NCBI RefSeq assembly: GCF_032118995.1
Contig: NC_092653.1
Coordinates: 23,703,202-23,767,201 of the forward strand
DNA length: 64,000 nucleotides
From: Asterias amurensis
Taxonomy: Eukaryota; Echinodermata; Asteroidea; Forcipulatida; Asteriidae
Direction of reading: 5' to 3'
Position numbers and translations under genes: made by a program. Each line of letters opens with the position of its first letter. Position 1 is the stretch's first letter. The notes beneath the pieces were generated by a model. That model was not told where the DNA came from. It worked only from the letters and a program-made list of their open reading frames with translations, and made no database searches. This document shows positions 25,401 through 37,400 of this stretch, piece after piece.

Positions 25401-28400
25401 AGGTCATGTTTCACATAATATCGTGCTATTAAAGTAAGTTCGGACAGTGTTTCTCTATTTCAATTCTGATGGTTTGTGCACTTTTCGGTTTGTACTCATG
25501 GATTGAATATGGACACTCAGAAGATTATGAAGAAGATGTAAAGTTTAAGATGTTGGAACTAGACATATTTGGGTATAAAATGTAACTTCCTGGTCAGAGT
25601 TAAGAAAATACATCCTACATCACGGACCAAAAACACCAATTGTCTTGGGAAGTTATTTTGTGGCACAATGTGTCCCGTGAGGCCTGGCCTTTGCTGTGTC
25701 AGCATGACCCGGAATCGGTGTCAAAATAACCCATATTGATCAAACTGACACATGAATTGAGTTAAAATCACATTTTAAACACTTTTCCATGTAAGTCTGA
25801 AAAACTTCTGGGGTTGGGAGTTTTCAGAGGGTCAATGTAAAAGTCGCGAGCCCTTTTCAATGCTTGGGCTCGGGTTTTTTGCTGTTAAAGCGTTAGCATT
25901 GGGAGCTAGCCAAAGCTAAAGCCGTGGTGTAGAAAACGGCCAGCGATACGAGTTAAAGGAACACGTTGCCTTGGATCGGACGAGTTGGTCAAAACAAAAG
26001 CGTTTGTAACCTTTTTTTATAAAATGCATGTGGTTGGAAAGATGTTTTAAAAGTAGAATACAATGATCCACACAAGTTTGCCTCGAAATTGCGTGGTTTT
26101 CCTTCTACTGTGCGAACTAACATGGTCGGCCATTTATGGGAGTCAAAATTTTGACCCCCATAAATGGCCGACGTGTTAGTCGACGAGGTAAAAGGAAAAC
26201 CACGCAATTTCGAGGCATGTTTGTGTGGATCATTGTATTCTACTTTTACAACATCTTTCTACCCATATGCATTTTATAAAAAACGGTTACAAACGCTTTT
26301 CAAAGACCAACTCGACCGATCCAAGGCAACGTGTTCCTTTAACATGATGGGAAAGTATAAACAATGCTTTTGAAATACTGTTTGCTCAAATGAATCGAGA
26401 GCACACCTCCAGTTGGTAATGTAATGAACACATTTAACGCAAGAGTGGGTTATGTGTTCAGTTAACCCTAAACGACAAATCAGGAACGACTTATATAGTG
26501 GGATTATAACAACGCCCCTTGTAGACCCTCGGCAAACACATCGCTATGACTCATGTTATTGTATTCAAAATAACTTGAATACATATAGGTCTAGGGCGCA
26601 AATTTTTTTATTAGCTTAAAGTGGTATTAGATCCCTTAAAATTTAGCCATTGTGTTTATAACTGGTCTTCCCTTGTGTAGTATAACATTCAAAGGACTTT
26701 TTATGAAGAATAAAATGTAGTTTATGTTTTACATATTGTAGTAGCACAATAATTTAATATGCGCTAGCATTATTTAATTAAATGATAAATTATTATTGTA
26801 CTTTTTGTGTAGTAAAGGCAACATTTTTTTTGTAGTAAAGGTACGATTGCCAACAATGGTTAGCACAACTGGTAGGCAATGACATTGCAAAAGAAATGTT
26901 TGTTCTTGTACCGGCTGCGTATAAATGCTGACTCAACTAACTTCAGTTTCAACTTCATTTCATTATACACATAAGTTTAATATCTCGTGTTTTTGTTTTG
27001 CAGACATATTTACAGAAGTATGAGTATTTTGGACCAGACATTGGCGATCAAGTGCATGACGATGCACAGTTGGAAAAGGCAATCAGAGCACTACAATACC
27101 AGTGCAATTTAAACGTAACAGGTGATTAATATTTGATGTTAATAATATTATATTTAACGTGAAAGTAAACCCACATCCACTCCATTTCCTCAATATAGAA
27201 CATTATTTTTATAATACTTATGTGAGATTTAAATACACTAGAAATGTGAAAATCTGGACTTGCCTTGACTTACTCTTTGTAAAGACTACGTTTTCATTAA
27301 ATAATTTGAACTTTGGCAAACGATTCGCAAAAGGTCCAGGACAACACGACTGAGTTAAAATAACCGTATTCCCGGTTCGGAGCCGGAGAAATAACCAAAG
27401 TGTCACCAGTGCATCCACGTTTTTTTGGCGTGGTGACTAAGCAATATTATTAATGACATGACTGCTACACTCGCACAATAGTCTATAATGTGATAACAAT
27501 GTAGTGAGGTATACGATATGCTAATACGAAATGTAATTTAATTCACACCATTATTCTTCTTAAACGTGCTATTGATCCATTCAACTCCCACAATCTACAG
27601 GAATTGAGGACGAACATATCTTTGAATGTATTTCAAGATCCCGCTGCGGGAATACAGACAAAGTTCAACCATTAACTCATCGGAAAAAGGGTGGACGTAG
27701 GAAGCGTTACTACATACCATCTGAAGGTCTGGATTGGTCAGCGCCATCAACTCTTATAACCTATGACATCATCCGATACACGGACGACCTTCCACCCACT
27801 GTGGTTGAGGAGGCCATTAATGATGCGTTCGAGGTAAGAAACAGTGACTGAAGTGACCATTGATCCACCCAAAACTTCTGAATATTATAGTTTGTATAAT
27901 ACATATAACATGTATTTTCACTCTCTTAAAGCTGTGGTCATGTATACAATCAAATTGAAGTGTGAACATTTCATTTAAAAACGTGGGCTAGTTTTTGAGA
28001 TATCGCAAAAGTCCATAGCAGTTATTGTACAAGCAGAATCCCAAATATGAACTTTACAAAATCTGAGAAACGTTACGCGGTAACGCTTCAATCAAATTTC
28101 AACAGGGCACAACAAAATGAAATCATTTTACATAGTCACATTACTTCGAAGTGAAACGTTTCTCAATATGTTTCATACTATTGAAAGCTGCTGTAAGAGT
28201 GATTACCAAACGTAAGAAAATCTGAATAATAATAGATAGACTAAAACCATAACCATATTACGATATCCTTAACTTCAACTAGCCTAATGTTCTAACAATA
28301 CCAATGGTCATTTTCACTATCTTAAAGCTGTGGTCAAATAGCACAATACTCACGTTCCAAAGAATACGAGGTGGAGATGTTGACATCGGTATATACTTCT

Positions 28401-31400
28401 ACCCGTCGTTTGAAGAGCACGGGGATAACCGACCGTTTGACGGCCCAGGTATGGTGCTGGCTCACGCCTTCTGGCCATGGAGCGAGGAAGACACTGCGGA
28501 TGTACATCTGGACGAGGGCGAAACGTGGACACACAAGTCTTACTCAGGTAAACAAGTTAAAGGTCTACCTTTTAGGAGGGTTCCCTTGTTCTTATTGAGA
28601 CTGTAGCTGGTTTAGCCTAAATTTTTCCTTGGAGAACATCTTCCATGACGACCCTTTAAAATAATATTGTGTTTGCACCTTTTAGTTGTAAACGTATATG
28701 ACTGGTCTTTTGCCACTATAAACTCCTTGTCTTTTTGACTGATTTGGGACCATTTTATTTTTCGGCCAGTTTTAAAAAATGGGCCTTTTTGAGCTAGGAT
28801 TTTTTTGTTATAAAAACTGCAAGGGTTTAAACTTGTTTTTTGTTCTTTTGACTGATTTGGGACCATTTTATTTTTCGGCCAATTTTTAAAAATGGGCCTT
28901 TTTGAGCCAGCATTTTTTGTTAAAAAACTGCAAAGGTTAAACTTGTTCTTTTTGACTGATTTGGGACCATTTTATTTTTAGGCCAATTTTAAAAAATGGG
29001 CCTTTTAAAACCAGGATTTTTTGTTAAAAAAACTGCAAGGGGTTAAACTTGTTCTTTTGGGCCAATTTTTAAAAATGGGCCTTTTCGAGCCAGGATTTTT
29101 TGTTCAAAAAACTGCAAGGGGTTAAACTTGTTCTTTTGACTGGTTTGGGACCATTTTATTTTTGGGCCAATATTTAAAAATGGGCCTTTTCGAGCCAGGT
29201 TTTTTTTTAACAAAAACTGCAAGGGGTTAAACTTGTTCTTTTGACTGATTTGGGACCATTTTATTTTTCGGCCAATTTTTAAAAATGGGCCTTTTTGAGC
29301 CAGGATTTTTTGTTCAAAAAACTGCAAGGGGTTAAACTTGTCCTTTTGACTGGTTTGGGACCATTTTATTTTTTGGCCAATTTTAAAAAATGGGCCTTTT
29401 CGAGCCAGGATTTTTTGTTAAAAAAACTGCAAGGGGTTAAACTTGTTTTTTTGACTGATTTGGGACCATTTTATTTTTGGGCCAATTTTTAAAAATGGGC
29501 CTTTTTGAGCCAGGATTTTTTGTTTAAAAAACTGCAAGGGGTTAAACTTGTTTTTTTTTTTACTGGTTTGGGACCATATTATTTTTCGGCCAATTTTTAA
29601 AAATGGGCCTTTTCGAGCCAGGATTTTTTGTTCAAAAAACTGCAAGGGGTTAAACTTGTTTTTTTGACTGATTTGGGACCATTTTATTTTTCGGCCAATT
29701 TTTAAAAATGGGCCTTTTTGAGCCAGATTTTTTGTTCAAAAAACTGCAAGGGGTTAAACTTGTTCTTTTGACTTATTTGGGACCATTTTATTTTCGGCCA
29801 ATTTTTAAAAATGGGCCTTTTTGAGCTAGGATTTTTTGTTCAAAAAACTGCAAGGGGTTAAACTTGTTCTTTTGACTGGTTTGGGACCATTTTATTTTTC
29901 GGCCAATTTTAAAAATTGGGCCTTTTCGAGCCAGGATTTTTTGTTAAAAAAACTGCAAGGGGTTAAACTTGTTCTTTTGACTGGTTTGGGACAATTTTAT
30001 TTTTCGGCCAATTTTAAAAATTGGGCCTTTTCGAGCCAGGATTTTTTGTTAAAAAAACTGCAAGGGGTTAAACTTGTTCTTTTGACTGGTTTGGGACCAT
30101 TTTATTTTTGGGCCAATTTTTAAAAATGGGCCTTTTTGAGCCAGGATTTTTTGTTCAAAAAACTGCAAGGGGTTAAACTTGTTCTTTTGACTGGTTTGGG
30201 ACCATTTTATTTTTCGGCCAATTTTAAAAATTGGGCCTTTTCGAGCCAGGATTTTTTGTTAAAAAAACTGCAAGGGTTAAACTTGTTCTTTTGACTGGTT
30301 TGGGACCATTTTATTTTTGGGCCAATTTTTAAAAATGGGCCTTTTTGAGCCAGGATTTTTTGTTCAAAAAACTGCAAGGGGTTAAACTTGTTTTTTTTTT
30401 TACTGGTTTGGGACCATATTATTTTTCGGCCAATTTTTAAAAATGGGCCTTTTCGAGCCAGGATTTTTTGTTCAAAAAACTGCAAGGGGTTAAACTTGTT
30501 TTTTTGACTGATTTGGGACCATTTTATTTTTCGGCCAATTTTTAAAAATGGGCCTTTTTGAGCCAGATTTTTTGTTCAAAAAACTGCAAGGGGTTAAACT
30601 TGTTCTTTTGACTTATTTGGGACCATTTTATTTTCGGCCAATTTTTAAAAATGGGCCTTTTTGAGCTAGGATTTTTTGTTCAAAAAACTGCAAGGGGTTA
30701 AACTTGTTCTTTTGACTGGTTTGGGACCATTTTATTTTTGGGCCAATATTTAAAAATGGGCCTTTTCGAGCCAGGTTTTTTTTTTTTTTTAAACTGCAAG
30801 GGGTTAAACTTGTTCTTTTGACTGATTTGGGACCATTTTATTTTTCGGCCAATTTTTAAAAATGGGCCTTTTTGAGCCAGGATTTTTTGTTCAAAAAACT
30901 GCAAGGGGTTAAACTTGTTCTTTTGACTGGTTTGGGACCATTTTATTTTTCGGCCAATTTTAAAACATGGGCCTTTTCGAGCCAGGATTTTTTGTTAAAA
31001 AAACTGCAAGGGGTTAAACTTGTTCTTTTGACTGGTTTGGGACCATTTTATTTTTGGGCCAATTTTTAAAAATGGGCCTTTTTGAGCCAGGATTTTTTGT
31101 TCAAAAAACTGCAAAGGGTTAAACTTGTTTTTTTTGACTGATTTGGGACCATATTATTTTTCGGCCAATTTTTAAAAATGGGCCTTTTCGAGCCAGGATT
31201 TTTTGTTCAATAAACTGCAAGGGGTTAAACTTGTTCTTTTGACTGATTTGGGACCATTTTATTTTTCGGCCAATTTTTAAAAATGGGCCTTTTTGAGCTA
31301 GGATTTTTTGTTCAAAAAACTGCAAGGGGTTAAACTTGTTCTTTTGACTGGTTTGGGACCATTTTATTTTTGGGCCAATATTTAAAAATGGGCCTTTTCG

Positions 31401-34400
31401 AGCCAGGTTTTTTTTTTTTTTAAAACTGCAAGGGGTTAAACTTGTTCTTTTGACTGATTTGGGACCATTTTATTTTTCGGCCAATTTTTAAAAATGGGCC
31501 TTTTTGAGCTAGGATTTTTTGTTCAAAAAACTGCAAGGGGTTAAACTTGTTCTTTTGACTGGTTTGGGACCATTTTATTTTTCGGCCAATTTTAAAAAAT
31601 GGGCCTTTTCGAGCCAGGATTTTTTGTTAAAAAAACTGCAAGGGGTTAAACTTGTTTTTTTGACTGATTTGGGACCATTTTATTTTTCGGCCAATTTTTA
31701 AAAATGGGCCTTTTTGAGCCAGGATTTTTTGTTCAAAAAACTGCAAGGGGTTAAACTTGTTTTTTTGACTGATTTGGGACCATATATTATTTTTCGGCCA
31801 ATTTTTAAAAATGGGCCTTTTCGAGCCAGGTATTTTTGTTAAAAAAACTGCAAGGGGTTAAACTTGTTCTTTTGACTGGTTTGGGACCATTTTATTTTTC
31901 GGCAAATTTTTAAAAATGGGCCTTTTCGAGCCAGGATTTTCGGTTAAAAAAACTGCAAGGGGTTAAACTTGTTCTTTTGAATGATTTGGGACCATTTTAT
32001 TTTTGGGCCAATTTTTAAAAATGGGCTTTTTTGAGCCAGGATTTTTTGTTCAAAAAACTGCAAGGGGTTAAACTTGTTTTTTTGACTGATTTGGGACCAT
32101 ATTTTTTTTCGGCCAATTTTTAAAAATGGGCCTTTTCGAGCCAGGATTTTTTGTTAAAAAACCTGCAAGGGGTTAAACTTGTTCTTTTGACTGATTTGGG
32201 ACCATTTTATTTTTCGGCCAATTTTTAAAAATGGGCCTTTTTGAGCCAGGATTTTTTGTTCAAAAAACTGCAAGGGGTTAAACTTGTTCTTTTGACTGTT
32301 TTGGGACCATTGTATTTTTCGGCCAATTTTAAAACATGGGCCTTTTCGAGCCAGGATTTTTTGTTAAAAAAACTGCAAGGGGTTAAACTTGTTCTTTTGA
32401 ATGGTTTGGGACCATATTTTTTTTCGGCCAATTTTTAAAAATGGGCCTTTTCGAGCCAGGATTTTTTGTTACAAAAACTGCAAGGGGTTAAACTTGTTCT
32501 TTTGACTGATTTGGGACCATTTTATTTTTCGGCCAATTTTTAAAAATGGGCCTTTTTGAGCCAGGATTTTTTGTTCAAAAAACTGCAAGGGGTTAAACTT
32601 GTTCTTTTGACTGGTTTGGGACCATTTTATTTTTGGGCCAATATTTAAAAATGGGCCTTTTCGAGCCAGGTTTTTTTTTAACAAAAACTGCAAGGGGTTA
32701 AACTTGTTCTTTTGACTGATTTGGGACCATTTTATTTTTCGGCCAATTTTTAAAAATGGGCCTTTTTGAGCCAGGATTTTTTGTTCAAAAAACTGCAAGG
32801 GGTTAAACTTGTTCTTTTGACTGGTTTGGGACCATTTTATTTTTCGGCCAATTTTAAAACATGGGCCTTTTCGAGCCAGGATTTTTTGTTAAAAAAACTG
32901 CAAGGGGTTAAACTTGTTCTTTTGACTGGTTTGGGACCATTTTATTTTTGGGCCAATTTTTAAAAATGGGCCTTTTTGAGCCAGGATTTTTTGTTCAAAA
33001 AACTGCAAAGGGTTAAACTTGTTTTTTTTGACTGATTTGGGACCATTTTATTTTTCGGCCAATTTTTAAAAATGGGCCTTTTTGAGCCAGATTTTTTGTT
33101 CAAAAAACTGCAAGGGGTTAAACTTGTTCTTTTGACTTATTTGGGACCATTTTATTTTCGGCCAATTTTTAAAAATGGGCCTTTTTGAGCTAGGATTTTT
33201 TGTTCAAAAAACTGCAAGGGGTTAAACTTGTTCTTTTGACTGGTTTGGGACCATTTTATTTTTGGGCCAATACTTAAAAATGGGCCTTTTCGAGCCAGGT
33301 TTTTTTTTTTTAAAACTGCAAGGGGTTAAACTTGTTCTTTTGACTGATTTGGGACCATTTTATTTTTCGGCCAATTTTTAAAAATGGGCCTTTTTGAGCC
33401 AGGATTTTTTGTTCAAAAAACTGCAAGGGGTTAAACTTGTTCTTTTGACTGGTTTGGGACCATTTTATTTTTCGGCCAATTTTAAAACATGGGCCTTTTC
33501 GAGCCAGGATTTTTTGTTAAAAAAACTGCAAGGGGTTAAACTTGTTCTTTTGACTGGTTTGGGACCATTTTATTTTTGGGCCAATTTTTAAAAATGGGCC
33601 TTTTTGAGCCAGGATTTTTTGTTCAAAAAACTGCAAAGGGTTAAACTTGTTTTTTTTGACTGATTTGGGACCATTTTATTTTTCGGCCAATTTTTAAAAA
33701 TGGGCCTTTTCGAGCCAGGATTTTTTGTTCAAAAAACTGCAAGGGGTTAAACTTGTTCTTTTGACTGATTTGGGACCATTTTATTTTTCGGCCAATTTTT
33801 AAAAATGGGCCTGTTTGAGCCAGGATTTTTTGTAAAAAAAAAATGCAAGGGGTTAAACTTGTTCTTTTGACTTATTTGGGACCATTTTATTTTCGGCCAA
33901 TTTTTAAAAATGGGCCTTTTTGAGCTAGGATTTTTTGTTCAAAAAACTGCAAGGGGTAAAACTTGTTCTTTTGACTGGTTTGGGACCATATTATTTTTCG
34001 GCCAATTTTAAAAAATGGGCCTTTTCGAGCCAGGATTTTTTGTTAAAAAAACTGCAAGGGGTTAAACTTGTTCTTTTGACTGGTTTGGGACCATTTTATT
34101 TTTGGGCCAATATTTAAAAATGGGCCTTTTCGAGCCAGGTTTTTTTTTAACAAAAACTGCAAGGGGTTAAACTTGTTCTTTTGACTGATTTGGGACCATT
34201 TTATTTTTCGGCCAATTTTTAAAAATGGGCCTTTTTGAGCCAGGATTTTTTGTTCAAAAAACTGCAAGGGGTTAAACTTGTTCTTTTGACTGGTTTGGGA
34301 CCATTTTATTTTTCGGCCAATTTTAAAACATGGGCCTTTTCGAGCCAGGATTTTTGTTAAAAAAACTGCAAGGGGTTAAACTTGTTCTTTTGACTGGTTT

Positions 34401-37400
34401 GGGACCATTTTATTTTTGGGCCAATTTTTAAAAATGGGCCTTTTTGAGCCAGGATTTTTTGTTCAAAAAACTGCAAAGGGTTAAACTTGTTTTTTTTGAC
34501 TGATTTGGGACCATTTTATTTTTCGGCCAATTTTTAAAAATGGGCCTTTTTGAGCCAGATTTTTTGTTCAAAAAACTGCAAGGGGTTAAACTTGTTCTTT
34601 TGACTAGTTTGGGACCATTTTATTTTGGGCCAATATTTAAAAATGGGCCTTTTCGAGCCAGGTTTTTTTTTTTTTAAACTGCAAGGGGTTAAACTTGTTC
34701 TTTTGACTGATTTGGGACCGTTTTATTTTTCGGCCAATTTTTAAAAATGGGCCTTTTTGAGCCAGGATTTTTTGTTCAAAAAACTGCAAGGGGTTAAACT
34801 TGTTCTTTTGACTGGTTTGGGACCATTTTATTTTTCGGCCAATTTTAAAACATGGGCCTTTTCGAGCCAGGATTTTTTGTTAAAAAAACTGCAAGGGGTT
34901 AAACTTGTTCTTTTGACTGGTTTGGGACCATTTTATTTTTGGGCCAATTTTTAAAAATGGGCCTTTTTGAGCCAGGATTTTTTGTTCAAAAAACTGCAAA
35001 GGGTTAAACTTGTTTTTTTTGACTGATTTGGGACCATATTATTTTTCGGCCAATTTTTAAAAATGGGCCTTTTCGAGCCAGGATTTTTTGTTCAAAAAAC
35101 TGCAAGGGGTTAAACTTGTTCTTTTGACTGATTTGGGACCATTTTATTTTTCGGCCAATTTTTAAAAATGGGCCTTTTTGAGCCAGGATTTTTTTGTTCA
35201 AAAAACTGCAAGGGGTTAAACTTGTTTTTTTGACTGATTTGGGACCATATTATTTTTCGGCCAATTTTTAAAAATGGGCCTTTTCGAGCCAGGATTTTTT
35301 GTTCAAAAAACTGCAAGGGGTTAAACTTGTTCTTTTGACTGGTTTGGGACCATTTTATTTTTCGGCAAATTTTTAAAAATGGTCCTTTTTGAGCCAGGAT
35401 TTTTTGTAAAAAAAAATGCAAGGGGTTAAACTTGTTCTTTTGACTTATTTGGGACCATTTTATTTTCGGCCAATTTTTAAAAATGGGCCTTTTTGAGCTA
35501 GGATTTTTTGTTCAAAAAACTGCAAGGGGTAAAACTTGTTCTTTTGACTGGTTTGGGACCATATTATTTTTCGGCCAATTTTAAAAAATGGGCCTTTTCG
35601 AGCCAGGATTTTTGTTAAAAAAAAACTGCAAGGGGTTAAACTTGTTTTTTTGACTGATTTGGGACCATTTTATTTTTGGGCCAATTTTTAAAAATAGGCC
35701 TTTTTGAGCCAGGATTTTTTGTTCAAAAAACTGCAAGGGGTTAAACTTGTTTTTTTGACTGATTTGGGACCATATTATTTTTCGGCCAATTTTTAAAAAT
35801 GGGCCTTTTCGAGCCAGGATTTTTTGTTAAAAAAACTGCAAGGGGTTAAACTTGTTCTTTTGACTGGTTTGGGACCTGTTTATTTTTCGGCAAATTTTTA
35901 AAAATGGGCCTTTTCGAGCCAGGATTTTCGGTTAAAAAAACTGCAAGGGGTTAAACTTGTTCTTTTGACTGATTTGGGACCATTTTATTTTTGGGCCAAT
36001 TTTTAAAAATGGGCCTTTTTGAGCCAGGATTTTTTGTTCAAAAAACTGCAAGGGGTTAAACTTGTTTTTTTGACTGATTTGGGACCATTTTTTTTTTCGG
36101 CCAATTTTTAAAAATGGGCCTTTTTGAGCCAGGATTTTTTGTTAAAAAAACTGCAAGGGGTTAAACTTGTTCTTTTGACTGATTTGGGACCATTTTATTT
36201 TTCGGCCAATTTTTAAAAATGGGCCTTTTTGAGCCATGATTTTTTGTTCAAAAAACTGCAAGGGGTTAAACTTGTTCTTTTGACTGGTTTGGGACCATTT
36301 TATTTTTGGGCCAATATTTAAAAATGGGCCTTTTCGAGCCAGGTTTTTTTTAAACAAAAACTGCAAGGGGTTAAACTTGTTCTTTTGACTGATTTGGGAC
36401 CATTTTATTTTTCGGCCAATTTTTAAAAATGGGCCTTTTTGAGCCAGGATTTTTTGTTCAAAAAACTGCAAGGGGTTAAACTTGTTCTTTTGACTGGTTT
36501 GGGACCATTTTATTTTTCGGCCAATTTTAAAACATGGGCCTTTTCGAGCCAGGATTTTTTGTAAAAAAAACTGCAAGGGGTTAAACTTGTTCTTTTGACT
36601 GGTTTGGGACCATTTTATTTTTGGGCCAATTTTTTAAAATGGGCCTTTTTGAGCCAGGATTTTTTGTTCAAAAAACTGCAAAGGGTTAAACTTGTTTTTT
36701 TTTACTGATTTGGGACCATATTATTTTTCGGCCAATTTTTAAAAATGGGCCTTTTCGAGCCAGGATTTTTTGTTCAAAAAACTGCAAGGGGTTAAACTTG
36801 TTCTTTTGACTGATTTAGGACCATTTTATTTTTCGGCAAACTTTTAAAAAAGGGCCTTTTTGAGCCAGGATTTTTTGTAAAAAAAAAATGCAAGGGGTTA
36901 AACTTGTTCTTTTGACTTATTTGGGACCATTTTATTTTCGGCCAATTTTTAAAAATGGGCCTTTTTGAGCTAGGATTTTTTGTTCAAAAAACTGCAAGGG
37001 GTTAAACTTGTTCTTTTGACTGGTTTGGGACCATTTTATTTTTGGGCCAATATTTAAAAATGGGCCTTTTCGAGCCAGGATTTTTTGTTAAAAAAACTGC
37101 AGGGGGTTAAGCTTGTTTGTTTGACTGATTTGGGACCATTCTATTTTTCGGCCAATTTTTAAAAATAGGCCTTTTTGAGTCAGGATTTTTTGTTAACAAA
37201 ACTGCAAGGGGTTAAACTTGTTCTTTTGACTGATTTGGGACCATTTTATTTTTCGGCCAATTTTTAAAAATGGGCCTTTTTGAGCCAGGATTTTTTGTTC
37301 AAAAAACTGCAAGGGGTTAAACTTGTTTTTTTGACTGATTTGGGACCATTTTATTTTTCGGCCAATTTTTAAAAATGGGCCTTTTCGAGCCAGGATTTTT

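Larger units (their letters stand above)
19492..27003. other. MMP intron 1, 7.5 kb
   Basis: Assigned as an intron if exon 1 is right. It holds a 190-bp three-copy tandem repeat, a perfect short hairpin (20414-20435), a diverged direct duplication (25288-25360 and 25603-25670) and a 390-bp hairpin element. Open frames here show no known domains. Confidence 0.55.
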
